Under the pieces are notes generated by a model. That model was not told where the DNA came from. It made no database searches and saw nothing but the letters and a program-made list of their open reading frames with translations. Shown in pieces: positions 43,887 through 53,010 of a stretch of 64,000 bases of DNA. Where the stretch lies: positions 1,798,001-1,862,000 of the forward strand of contig NZ_CP012034.1 of the NCBI RefSeq assembly GCF_001050475.1, given 5' to 3'. The DNA is from Companilactobacillus ginsenosidimutans. Lineage in GTDB: Bacteria; Bacillota; Bacilli; Lactobacillales; Lactobacillaceae. The position numbers and the translations under genes are program-made. The first letter of the stretch is position 1. Each line of letters starts with the position of its first letter.

Positions 43887-45071
43887 TTAAAGTGAACCCT
43901 TTTTAAGAGCGGTCTTCAAACCACCCATTTCAAGGAAACTTCTGTCAGCAGCAAGATGCTTGATAAGAGATGCTGTAACACCTTTGAACTTACGTGAACC
44001 AACTTGAGCAATACCATGGTTTTGTCCAAGAGATGCAACTGTACCAGCTGATTTATAAGTGAATGGTTTCAATTGTGTACCGGCCAAAGCAGAAGCGATG
44101 TTGAATGCAACAGCGCCACCTTCAGCAGTAGCTAATTGACCAGTTGTTGGTAATGGACGTTCTTGTCCTTCAGGGATAATGGCTGAGTCGTCACCGATAA
44201 AGAATGCTTCGGGGTGATCTTCAGTGTTCAAGAATGGTGTTGTCATAACACGGTTTCTTCTTGCTTCGACACCAGATTCTTTGATAACGTCGACACCACT
44301 AACACCAACAGTCCAAACAATTGTACTTGCTTCAACTTTGTGTTCGTTGTCTTCACCGTCTTTGTAAACAACAGCGCCATCTTCAATTTTAGAAATCTTA
44401 GCACCTGTAAGTAGTTTGATACCGTTCTTTTCTAGGTATGAAACTGCATAGTTTGATAGCTCTTCATCAAACATAGGTAAGATACGTGTAGCCATTTCTA
44501 GACATGTAACCTTAATTTCGGGAACGCCATATTTAGCTTTCAAGATTTTGGCAGTATCAACTAATTCACCAAGAACTTCGATACCAGTAAATCCGGCACC
44601 ACAAACTGCGATTGAGAGGTCTTTTGGATCTTGTGACTTCTTGTAGTTAGCAACATTTTTGTTGATTGTCTTGTAAATTTCTGAAGCTGTATCAAGATCT
44701 TGAAGGATAAGAGCATGCTCATCGGCACCTTCTAGTCCGAAATCTTCTGAACGGAAGCCAAGGGATACGATAACATAGTCATATTGAATGTCCTCATGGT
44801 CTGAGAAAGAAACTGTTTTGCTGTCTAGGTCAAACTTAGAAACTGTGGCTTGGATAAAGTTAACGTTTGAAGGAATAACATCGCGGATATCAAAACTTAC
44901 TGATTCTGGTTTTGCTGTACCAGCAGCTACCATGTGTAGTGCTGTTTTTTCAACGTGTAAAACGTTTTTGTCAACCAAGTCGATTTGAGTATCTGCTGGT
45001 GTTGTCTTAGCTAGATCTCTAGCTGCCTTTAAACCACCGTATCCTGCGCCTAAAATTAAAATATGTGCCAT
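43887..45071 (-). CDS. Type II NADH dehydrogenase-like FAD oxidoreductase
   Basis: 394 residues. FAD-binding ILGAGYGGLKAARDL (5-19), NAD-binding IAVCGAGFTGIEVLGEL (about 157-173), and the second FAD motif FFIGDDSAI. Single-subunit NDH-2 enzymes oxidise NADH and pass electrons to membrane menaquinone. This fits menA, polyprenyl synthase and cydC in the same window. The C-terminus with LIKHLAADRSFLEMGG may carry the membrane-binding helix. AGAAGGAGAAGG precedes the ATG. Confidence 0.9.
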   Translation of the reverse strand: MAHILILGAGYGGLKAARDLAKTTPADTQIDLVDKNVLHVEKTALHMVAAGTAKPESVSFDIRDVIPSNVNFIQATVSKFDLDSKTVSFSDHEDIQYDYVIVSLGFRSEDFGLEGADEHALILQDLDTASEIYKTINKNVANYKKSQDPKDLSIAVCGAGFTGIEVLGELVDTAKILKAKYGVPEIKVTCLEMATRILPMFDEELSNYAVSYLEKNGIKLLTGAKISKIEDGAVVYKDGEDNEHKVEASTIVWTVGVSGVDVIKESGVEARRNRVMTTPFLNTEDHPEAFFIGDDSAIIPEGQERPLPTTGQLATAEGGAVAFNIASALAGTQLKPFTYKSAGTVASLGQNHGIAQVGSRKFKGVTASLIKHLAADRSFLEMGGLKTALKKGSL

Positions 45072-45160
45072 ATGTACCTTCTCCTTCTATTTAATCAAAT
45101 ATAGTTTAGTACTCACAAAATAATTATATAACTTTTGCCCATTTTTCGGAACCAATAAAC

Positions 45161-46309
45161 TCACAAAGGGTTCTTTCCAATGGAGTGTTTGAGGAAAAAC
45201 GGAGCTAGTATAGTTATTAGTATAATACTGATGATAACACTTGAATAGTATTCTTCTGAAAGCAGTTTCACATTAAAACCGATTTGGGCGATAATCAGCG
45301 CCATTTCGCCACGTGAAATCATTCCCGAACCAATTACATATGAATCTTTCATGTTGAATCCGGATATTCTTGCACCAAATCCTGCGCCTAGTAATTTACC
45401 GATAATTCCGGTAATTGTGAAGATAATTATTAGCCAAAAATCGTGCATAAAGTTTGTGAATTCTAGATTTATCCCGATGCTGATAAAGAAGATTGGAATA
45501 AAAATACTATATCCAATTGTTTCAATATCATTATTAACTTTTTCTTCAAATCCAGGTGCATTTGAAACTGCGATACCGGCGACGAATGCACCTAGAACTG
45601 CATCTAGTTGAACTTCGTCGGCGAAGAATGCAAAAATGAAACAAATTAGTAAAGCCATAATAGTTGTTGCATGAGTCGCATCAATATATTTGGCCAACTT
45701 CATAATTCCTGGAATCAACCACTTGTACGCAATGAAGGTGACGATTCCGAAGACTACCCATAATCCTAGTAGCAATGCTAGTTGTGTAATTTTGAAATCT
45801 CCGGTTAGAGTTCCAGACATAACACTTAAAATAGCAATTGCTAGAATATCGTCAACTACCGCTGCTCCCAAAATAACTGTCGATGAGTCACTTGATAAGT
45901 AGTTTAAACTCTTCAAGACTTCAACAGAGATTGAAACTGATGTTGCCGCGAAGACAACGGAAATAAAGATACTTTCCTTCATGTTGATGTTGAATAATAG
46001 GGCAGTTAATAACGTTAAAGCTACAGGCAAAATCACACCAAAAATGGCCACGTTAATACTTGGTCGTAAGTGTTTTTTAAGTAGCTTTATATCACTTTCC
46101 AGTCCGGCGAGAAACATTAATAGAATCACGCCGATCTCGGCGAAAAGCTCGACTTCATGAGTCGGCTTGACGATGTCGAGGACACCTTTTCCTAAAACGA
46201 CGCCTAAAATTAACTGTCCAATAACAGCAGGTAGGTTCATTTTGTTGAATAGGTGGCTGACCACAAGGGTCGCAAATAACATTAAAGCTAAAAGGGTTAT
46301 AAATTCCAT
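45161..46309 (-). CDS. Monovalent cation:proton antiporter, CPA2/NapA type
   Basis: 382 residues, about 12 membrane segments. AAVVDDILAIAIL carries the paired Asp of electrogenic NapA-type Na+/H+ antiporters; MISRGEMALIIAQIGF is the conserved crossing-helix region. No C-terminal TrkA-N domain. Probably exports Na+ in exchange for protons for pH and salt homeostasis. It follows a TetR gene by nine bases in the same direction, so the two form an operon. Confidence 0.9.
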   Translation of the reverse strand: MEFITLLALMLFATLVVSHLFNKMNLPAVIGQLILGVVLGKGVLDIVKPTHEVELFAEIGVILLMFLAGLESDIKLLKKHLRPSINVAIFGVILPVALTLLTALLFNINMKESIFISVVFAATSVSISVEVLKSLNYLSSDSSTVILGAAVVDDILAIAILSVMSGTLTGDFKITQLALLLGLWVVFGIVTFIAYKWLIPGIMKLAKYIDATHATTIMALLICFIFAFFADEVQLDAVLGAFVAGIAVSNAPGFEEKVNNDIETIGYSIFIPIFFISIGINLEFTNFMHDFWLIIIFTITGIIGKLLGAGFGARISGFNMKDSYVIGSGMISRGEMALIIAQIGFNVKLLSEEYYSSVIISIILITILAPFFLKHSIGKNPL

Positions 46310-46318
46310 ATTGTCATC

Positions 46319-46906
46319 CTAATCCTTCTTTATACCATGGATAAAGATTTGTACCATGGTACCTAAATTAGCGATATTTCGCTTACGCTTAGCATCATTG
46401 TACTCTATGTATGGCAATAACATCGTCAAGAATGTTCCTACTTGTGCTGGTAAAGGTAAATCAGTACGAAGCTCGTCTTTGTGATCCTCGAAGACGTTAT
46501 TCAGTACCTTATAGTAACCGATATCCCAAGTTTGACCAATAGTCTTTTTTTCCTCATCTGAGAAAAACGTATTGATATCATGCATCATCATGAAATAATT
46601 TATTTTAAAATTTTCAATCATAAATGTAGAAATAATTGTTAATAATTCTTCAAAGCTCTTACCCTTATTGTCGTCATATGTTTGGTAAAGAGCTTGGCTG
46701 AAGCCACCAATAGCGTGCTCAATCGATTTAATGTAGAGCACCTTTTTATTTTTATAGTAGTGGTACATATTTGGTTGAGTAATGTCCAAAGCCTGAGCAA
46801 TTTTTCTAGTTGAAGTCGCTTGATAACCTTGAGAAAGAAAGTTATCTGAGGCAACCTCTAGAATTGCATTTTTAGTTTTTTCAGCTTGTTTGTCTCGTGA
46901 ATTCAT
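46319..46906 (-). CDS. TetR family regulator of the antiporter operon
   Basis: 195 residues. N-terminal helix-turn-helix AILEVASDNFLSQGYQATSTRKIA and DITQPNMYHYYKNKKVLY. C-terminal domain unassigned, with an aromatic stretch NYFMMMHDINTFF. Co-transcribed with the antiporter, which it probably controls. TATGCAATG region has AGAAGGTGAT as ribosome site. Confidence 0.9.
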   Translation of the reverse strand: MNSRDKQAEKTKNAILEVASDNFLSQGYQATSTRKIAQALDITQPNMYHYYKNKKVLYIKSIEHAIGGFSQALYQTYDDNKGKSFEELLTIISTFMIENFKINYFMMMHDINTFFSDEEKKTIGQTWDIGYYKVLNNVFEDHKDELRTDLPLPAQVGTFLTMLLPYIEYNDAKRKRNIANLGTMVQIFIHGIKKD

Positions 46907-47153
46907 TGCATATCACCTTCTGCGTATTCGTATTCATTATACATTAAAATAGGCGTTAAAACTCAATCGTTTATCAAATGATAAAAAAGTTTCAGTTAAA
47001 TAATCCAAGATAACCATTTTACCAATTGAAAATTTATTTATCAAATACGGATAAGTGCTAAACGAATTCAGAATAAATCATTATAGAAAATTTACGTGTC
47101 AGTTATTAATGTACTCATGGATTTTGGTTTCACAATTTACTAAAAATAATTTG

Positions 47154-47167
47154 AGAAAACGCTTTCT
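47154..47167 (+). promoter_or_regulatory. Catabolite-responsive element (CcpA site) before lactate permease
   Basis: AGAAAACGCTTTCT is symmetric around CG and close to the cre consensus TGAAAGCGCTTTCA. It lies 70 bases before the permease start. The rest of the 330-base gap (46907-47237) shows no gene and no strong promoter that I can fix. Confidence 0.68.
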
Positions 47168-47237
47168 TTATATTAGCAATTAGTAATATAATTGAATAGA
47201 AAAATCTGCCAAGTAAATATACAGAGGAGATAAGCTT

Positions 47238-48824
47238 ATGATTCTTGTTGCGCTATCAGCCGTAATACTACCGTTCGTTTTGCTCGGAATTTTCAACATG
47301 CCTGCTACAAAGGGGATGTCTATCAGTGCGTTGATCGTTTTGATAGAAGGATATTTTATTTGGAAGATGCCACTTAATGTTGTTTTGGCGTCAGTTTTCC
47401 AAGGTGTACATAAGACACTACCAATTTTATGGATTCTATTTGGTGCCTTGATGATGCTCAACACCTTGCAGCATACAGGTGCCATTGATCGAATTAATTT
47501 AGGGTTCCATAACTTGTCAGCTGATATGCGTGTGCAAGTTATTCTAGTTGCTTACCTCTTTGGTGCACTAATAGAAGGTGTTTCAGGGTTCGGAACACCA
47601 GCAATGGTTACAGCTCCTTTAATGATTGCCTTAGGATTTTCACCAATGGCAGCTGTAACGCTGGCTTTAGTTGCGGATTCAACACCTGCAGCCTTTGGTG
47701 CAGTTGGAACGCCACTAACTGTTGGACTAAGTAATGTTTCTACTAAAACAGAATTTTTAAACCTAATCGGTCAAAAGATTACTCAAATCGATCTCTTTGC
47801 CGGAACATTTATGCCATTAATGTTACTTTTCTTGTTAACTTTCTTCTTCGGAAAGAAAGGTGGTAACAAGTTCCAAGATTGGCTAAAGACAGCACCATGG
47901 ACCTTCATGATTGGTTTGATTTACAGCTTCACAGCCATCGCAATGTCAACATTCGTTGGTTATGAATTCGTATCAATCTTGACACCATTTATCACAATCA
48001 TCATCGCAATATTAACAGTTAAATTTAGAATTTTACTTCCGAAATCAACGTTTGAACAACCATGGACAACATCAACAAAGGAAATTAACACTGAGAATAA
48101 ATCGATGCCATTGTTAGTTGCTTGGTCACCATATATCTTAGTAATCCTGATGTTATTAGCTTCCAGAGTGTTCATGCCGCTCAAACAATTCTTAACAACT
48201 GCAATCAATTTCTCATGGAAAGGTATTCTCGGGTTCAGTACAATTAATTCGGACTGGGAATTCTTATACTCCCCAGGTACGTTGCTAACAATTGCCGTAT
48301 TATTCGGAATGTTCATCCAAGTAAAATCGTTCAAGAGTTTCTTCCCAACAGCGAAAAAAGTTGTGTTCAATATGAAATCAACCGCGATTGCTTTGAGTGT
48401 TACTTTAATCATGGTTCAAATTTTTACTAATTCTGGATTAAATGCTACAAAGATGGCAAGTATGCCAGTATTTATTGCTACTGTAGTATCGAAGTACCTA
48501 TCATCAGTTTGGATTTTCATCGCACCATTCTTAGGTGAATTAGGAGCCTTCGTTACTGGTAGTGCAACTGTTTCAACACTTACATTTGGACAAATTCAGT
48601 CCGATATTGCCGTACATGCGAATGCAAGTAGAGAAATTGTTTTGGCAGCCCAATTAATTGGTGCGGCAGCTGGTAACATGATTTGTGTTCACAATATTGT
48701 TTCTGTAAGTTCAGTCGTTGGATTAACTGGACAAGAAGGTAACATTTTGAGGAAGACTGCTCTACCAGCCTTAGTCTATGGATTATTAGTAGGTATCGCA
48801 GGATTCGTATTCTTAAGTTTATAA
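47238..48824 (+). CDS. lctP: L-lactate permease
   Basis: 528 residues, about 12-14 membrane segments, the length of LctP/Lld[23 protein letters not shown] and [17 protein letters not shown] are the two family signatures. Transports lactate with protons. A cre-like site upstream suggests repression by CcpA on preferred sugars, as expected for lactate use under respiration. GAGGAGATAAGCTT precedes the ATG; followed by a terminator. Confidence 0.93.
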   Translation: MILVALSAVILPFVLLGIFNMPATKGMSISALIVLIEGYFIWKMPLNVVLASVFQGVHKTLPILWILFGALMMLNTLQHTGAIDRINLGFHNLSADMRVQVILVAYLFGALIEGVSGFGTPAMVTAPLMIALGFSPMAAVTLALVADSTPAAFGAVGTPLTVGLSNVSTKTEFLNLIGQKITQIDLFAGTFMPLMLLFLLTFFFGKKGGNKFQDWLKTAPWTFMIGLIYSFTAIAMSTFVGYEFVSILTPFITIIIAILTVKFRILLPKSTFEQPWTTSTKEINTENKSMPLLVAWSPYILVILMLLASRVFMPLKQFLTTAINFSWKGILGFSTINSDWEFLYSPGTLLTIAVLFGMFIQVKSFKSFFPTAKKVVFNMKSTAIALSVTLIMVQIFTNSGLNATKMASMPVFIATVVSKYLSSVWIFIAPFLGELGAFVTGSATVSTLTFGQIQSDIAVHANASREIVLAAQLIGAAAGNMICVHNIVSVSSVVGLTGQEGNILRKTALPALVYGLLVGIAGFVFLSL

Positions 48825-48830
48825 ATATTT

Positions 48831-48868
48831 AACAATCTTCAATGATATTTTGACGGTTGTTTTTTTTA
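48831..48868 (+). terminator. Intrinsic terminator of lctP
   Basis: AACAATCTTCAA and TTGA-GGTTGTT arms with eight T behind. Confidence 0.82.
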
Positions 48869-48981
48869 TACAATAAATGACAAATTCGATAAGTCTTTTC
48901 TTTGATTTAATGCACGATATCGCTTTAGGATTGCCTCAGTTCCAATACATGTGGCCATTTTAATATACGAGGTGCATTTAT

Positions 48982-50577
48982 ATGAACAAAAGAACAAAAA
49001 TTAAAGTAGGTTACACGTCTTTTGCAATCGCATCAGTATTATTGACTATGCAAATTTCTCAAACGGCGCATGCGGATACAACTTCGGCAAGTACAGATCA
49101 AACACCTGCAGTTACCAACACTGCGTCCCCTGCGTCGAGTCAGAGTACGACGACTACAAGTAAGACAAGTTCTTCAAGTAGTGTGGCCACAACTACAGTA
49201 GCCCCAACCACCAGTGGCACTAGTACCGATTCTTCGACAGCTGCAACAACTAGCTCAGCGAAAACTGCCGGATCCACAACACCAACATCGACCGGATCCA
49301 CAACGTCACCAACACAAGCAAGTCCCAGTAGCTATCAAGTGACCGATACCAGCTCAATTTCTCAAGCCGCAATTGACGCATCAATTGCCCAGGCGGGGAA
49401 AGCCAATTTTTATAGCGATATTAAAGCAACAACCACAATGCCAGTAACTTCAAGGGCATCGTTATCTCGGTCAGTGACACCTGAATATTCAGGCTCATTC
49501 CAGAATAACTTTTTGCAAGAAATTAAGCCCTATGCATTGGCTGAATGGAAAGAATTCAAGATTTTACCTTCGCTTGCTGCAGCCCAAGCCTGCGATGAGT
49601 CTTATTACGGCACAGAGTTGACAGGTACGTACAACTATTTCGGAATTAAAGGAGAGGGAACTGTTTCACCAACGGAGGAATGGAATGGATCAAGTTTGTA
49701 TGAAACAACCCAAGATTTTGCAAACTTTTCATCCATGCCGAATGGATTCATAGGCTATGGTGAGTTTATGACTGCTGGGCCTAGATACGACAACGTAATC
49801 GGCAACACTAATTGGTATTCTGCAGCAGAAGATGTCTCTGCAGATGGCTGGGCAGGTGGACCTGGATATGGCGCTGCGCTAATTTCAATTATCGAAGAAT
49901 ACGGATTGGATGCTTGGGACAAAGAAGCATTCAACGAATTCGACTTTCCACAAGCACCACAAAACACAGGTGCTGTAACTGTTGAATTTGTACCAGGATA
50001 CGGAGTTAATGCGTACAACCGTGCTGGCTATTATGTCGACAAAAGCCGTGACGTATTCATGACCGGAACATCTTGGAAAACATGGGGCTCAACCGTAATT
50101 AACGGACAAGAAATGTTCGCCGTAGCTCCAGATGAATTTTTGCCAATGGAGTACACAAACGCCAACGACAATTACGACGTAACAATCAACGCCTTCTCCG
50201 GAAAAGGAGTAACCGCATATCGTGCCAACGGAACCAAAGTATACGGTAGCGAATCAACCTTCAAGACCGGAACATCATGGAAAATTGGTGGCGTCGATGA
50301 AATCAATGGCGCGGTAATGTACGCCGTAGGATCAGACGAATACGTTCCAAGAGAAGACACCCAATACGGTGGAATCATCACAATCAGCTGTACACCTGGA
50401 GAGGGTACAGATGCATATGATTCAACCGGAAAAGTAGTTCCACACAGTAACTGGACTTTCTTGAGCGGAACACAATGGAAAGTCGACCGGACTCAGATTA
50501 TTAACGGCCAGTTGATGTATCGAGTTTCAACGGACGAGTATATCCCCCAGGGGTCTACGGAGTACTATGCAGACTAG
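48982..50577 (+). CDS. Secreted glucosaminidase-family cell wall hydrolase with three SLAP-like repeats
   Basis: 531 residues. Signal peptide about 1-31 (ending AHA-DT). Ser/Thr-rich low-complexity linker about 32-150. Catalytic domain about 170-315: FLQEIKPYALAEWKEFKILPS, then AAAQACDESYYGTEL, where the Glu is the expected general acid, and YNYFGIKG, typical of LytG/Acm-type glucosaminidases. Three C-terminal repeats of about 60 residues each end in FAVAPDEFLP, YAVGSDEYVP and YRVSTDEYIP, for non-covalent wall binding. Probably remodels peptidoglycan. GAGGTG precedes the ATG. Confidence 0.9.
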   Translation: MNKRTKIKVGYTSFAIASVLLTMQISQTAHADTTSASTDQTPAVTNTASPASSQSTTTTSKTSSSSSVATTTVAPTTSGTSTDSSTAATTSSAKTAGSTTPTSTGSTTSPTQASPSSYQVTDTSSISQAAIDASIAQAGKANFYSDIKATTTMPVTSRASLSRSVTPEYSGSFQNNFLQEIKPYALAEWKEFKILPSLAAAQACDESYYGTELTGTYNYFGIKGEGTVSPTEEWNGSSLYETTQDFANFSSMPNGFIGYGEFMTAGPRYDNVIGNTNWYSAAEDVSADGWAGGPGYGAALISIIEEYGLDAWDKEAFNEFDFPQAPQNTGAVTVEFVPGYGVNAYNRAGYYVDKSRDVFMTGTSWKTWGSTVINGQEMFAVAPDEFLPMEYTNANDNYDVTINAFSGKGVTAYRANGTKVYGSESTFKTGTSWKIGGVDEINGAVMYAVGSDEYVPREDTQYGGIITISCTPGEGTDAYDSTGKVVPHSNWTFLSGTQWKVDRTQIINGQLMYRVSTDEYIPQGSTEYYAD

Positions 50578-50605
50578 AATTGGTGGTGTTCGTTTGAGGA
50601 AGGAT

Positions 50606-50774
50606 GCCGATTCCGAAAGGAAAATCGATTTTTCGGGCTGGAACGTGGTGAATCGACTTGAAGCTAATTGCAAAGTGCGCAATCATCTCCAAGCTCGATT
50701 TTATTCTAAGTGTGCTTCGCGCACTAAGAATAACCCCACCACTGAGCCCAAATCGATTTTCCCCCGGAATCGGC
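50606..50774 (+). ncRNA. Structured 3'-UTR element, family D copy 1
   Basis: Outer stem GCCGATTCCG (50606-50615) with 50765-50774, continued by GGAAAATCGATTT and AAATCGATTTTCC, and GGGC/GCCC. Inside: conserved TGGAACGT, a hairpin around CTTGAAGC..CTCCAAG, a longer hairpin TTCTAAGTG/CACTAAGAA, and CACTGAG before the closing arm. Follows the glucosaminidase stop by 28 bases. No separate terminator is seen before the convergent gene. Confidence 0.75.
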
Positions 50775-50789
50775 AAGCTACACAAAAAC

Positions 50790-51734
50790 TTATTTTTTCT
50801 CTTTAACAATATAAATAGGACGCTTCTTAACCTCAAGGAAAATCTTGCCGATATACTGACCCAAAATCCCGATACTAATCAATTGAATCCCGCCAATCAA
50901 AAGCACAACCGAAACAATTGATGCCCAGCCGTTAACCGAGCTAAATGGATTAATAATTTTTCTGATAATAATTGCAATGATAGCAACGATTGAGAGAACT
51001 GAGAATGTTCCACCAAACCAAGTTGCTATTGAGAGCGGCTTTTCGGTGAAGTCGATGATACCGGTCAAAGCGTATTTTAGTAATTTCCAGAAATTCCATG
51101 ATGATGTGCCGGCTACTCTTTGGTGATTCTTGTAAGGTAAATATTTTGTCTTGAATCCAACCCAGCTGAAGATTCCTTTTGAGAAACGATTGTACTCGGT
51201 CATTGACTTGATTGAGTCAACCATTTGGCGTGTCATTAATCTGAAGTCACGCGCACCGGGGATGATTTTTGTTTGAGACATTTTGTTGATGACTCCGTAA
51301 AAAGCATTTGAGAAGAAGGATACGATTGGGTTTTCACCTTTGCGGTCTTGTCTTGCTGAACCTACACAGTCGTATTCGCCTTGTTCCAAAATGTCGAACA
51401 TCGTTGGAAACATGTCAGGTGGATCTTGTAAATCAACATCCATCACGGCTACATAATCGCCGGTAGCTTCGGTCAATCCAGCGTAAAGGGCAGATTCTTT
51501 ACCGAAGTTTCTTGAAAATGAAACATAGTGTACTTCATCGCTGTGAGCTTGTTGTAGTGTCTGCAATTCCTTTAATGTGTTGTCAGACGAACCATCATCA
51601 ATAAACCAGTATTCGATGATGAATTTTTGCTGATCCTTGTTGGCCTCATTTTTCATTTTCGTCATGGCGTCAAAATAAATATTAACAGTTTCCTCTTCAT
51701 TGAAGCAGGGAACGATTATTGATATTTTTTTCAT
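50790..51734 (-). CDS. Glycosyltransferase family 2, bactoprenol type (GtrB/CsbB-like)
   Basis: 314 residues. GT-A domain: ISIIVPCFNEEETV, FIDDGSSDNT, and VMDVDLQDPPD with the metal-binding D-x-D-L-Q-D-P. Two C-terminal membrane segments (about 230-255 and 265-290). Such enzymes transfer a sugar from a nucleotide donor to undecaprenyl phosphate for surface glycosylation. Third gene of a minus-strand operon, two bases after the gene before it. Confidence 0.93.
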   Translation of the reverse strand: MKKISIIVPCFNEEETVNIYFDAMTKMKNEANKDQQKFIIEYWFIDDGSSDNTLKELQTLQQAHSDEVHYVSFSRNFGKESALYAGLTEATGDYVAVMDVDLQDPPDMFPTMFDILEQGEYDCVGSARQDRKGENPIVSFFSNAFYGVINKMSQTKIIPGARDFRLMTRQMVDSIKSMTEYNRFSKGIFSWVGFKTKYLPYKNHQRVAGTSSWNFWKLLKYALTGIIDFTEKPLSIATWFGGTFSVLSIVAIIAIIIRKIINPFSSVNGWASIVSVVLLIGGIQLISIGILGQYIGKIFLEVKKRPIYIVKEKK

Positions 51735-51736
51735 TT

Positions 51737-52987
51737 TTATCTTTCGCTTTCCTTGAGTCCGTGAGTGGTTTTATCCCAGCTATTGTGCCCAGTGATAAAG
51801 TTCCAGAAGGCGATGATGACGATTGGGATAATTAAAATCATGTAAATATAGAAGTAAATAATACAACTTACCGCTCTCCACAAGGGAATGTTGATGTAGC
51901 GATAATATTGAATAATTGAAAAGATCACTAATAGTAGTCCTAGTATCAACGTTGTGATCATCCACCAAGGAGCGGAATAGTTCACAACCGCTAGCCCTAG
52001 TATGATGGAAATTAATGAGAATAGGTTCGCAATTATTATAATAAAACTTATCATTGTTGAACACATAAACAGAACCATCTCAAATTTTTCCCAAAAGCTG
52101 AGATTACTTGAGATTGTTTTTTTACCGAGAAGTTTTAAACAGTCTAAACTACCTTGTGCCCAGCGAGCACGTTGACGGATAAATCCGCGTACCTTTGAGA
52201 CTGGTTCTTGATAAACCAGAATGTCAGGGACAAAGGTGGTTTTTTTATCACGAAGCAATAGTTTCGTACTAATTTCGAAATCTTCAAGAAGGGCATGACC
52301 CCAGGGATGTTCTTCAGTTAAGACGCTGAGTCTGAAAAATTGACCATTTCCGGCTCCGGCAGCATTTCCGAAGTAATTACGCATATTTTGGAGTAGAGAA
52401 TTTGGAACAACAAATTCGTAGTCTTGCAAAGTTTCAAGCCAGTTGTTAGTTTGGTTCATTGCAACTCGACTTTGAGCCATAGCTAGATCATTATCTTCAT
52501 CAAAGACGTTGACCATTTTATTGATATCAACAATCGACATTGTGGCATCAGCATCGATAACGCCAATGATTGTTTTTTCTTCAGGCCAAGTATTGTGTTG
52601 CTTGATGTACTCAATACCGGAGTTTAACGCTTCACCTTTACCATGTTGAGCAACCGGGAAAGTCCGTTTGATGACATGGAAATTGTGGAAACGTTGATTC
52701 AATTTTTTCAAAATATCGGTTGATCCGTCGGTGCTTCGGTCATCAATCAAGACTAAATGGACGTTATTTTTGTAGCTATAATAACTGTCATTGAAAAATC
52801 TTTCGACGGTGTCTTTGATGACTGAATATTCATTCAGGACTGGCATTAGAATGTAAACTTTGTAATCTGATAAGAATTTATCTGGAGTACTCTTTCTTAC
52901 GGGGAAGAAGAACGTTGCAATACTTAATGCAAACGTAAACAACGTCGCAAAAAAAGAGATACCCAAAATTATTTTCAAAATAAGCAT
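51737..52987 (-). CDS. Processive-type family 2 glycosyltransferase, membrane-bound
   Basis: 416 residues. An N-terminal membrane segment, a cytoplasmic GT-A domain with ILMPVLNEYSVI, LIDDRSTDGST and GVIDADATM, acceptor-side LLEDFEIS (E-D motif), then RQRARWAQG (the Q-x-x-R-W motif of BcsA, NodC and hyaluronan synthases) and three or four membrane segments. This combination indicates a polysaccharide synthase that extrudes a beta-linked chain. Polymer unknown. Located between the coiled-coil gene and the GtrB-like gene. Confidence 0.92.
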   Translation of the reverse strand: MLILKIILGISFFATLFTFALSIATFFFPVRKSTPDKFLSDYKVYILMPVLNEYSVIKDTVERFFNDSYYSYKNNVHLVLIDDRSTDGSTDILKKLNQRFHNFHVIKRTFPVAQHGKGEALNSGIEYIKQHNTWPEEKTIIGVIDADATMSIVDINKMVNVFDEDNDLAMAQSRVAMNQTNNWLETLQDYEFVVPNSLLQNMRNYFGNAAGAGNGQFFRLSVLTEEHPWGHALLEDFEISTKLLLRDKKTTFVPDILVYQEPVSKVRGFIRQRARWAQGSLDCLKLLGKKTISSNLSFWEKFEMVLFMCSTMISFIIIIANLFSLISIILGLAVVNYSAPWWMITTLILGLLLVIFSIIQYYRYINIPLWRAVSCIIYFYIYMILIIPIVIIAFWNFITGHNSWDKTTHGLKESER

Positions 52988-53010
52988 GAGTACCCCTCCA
53001 AACTATTGCG

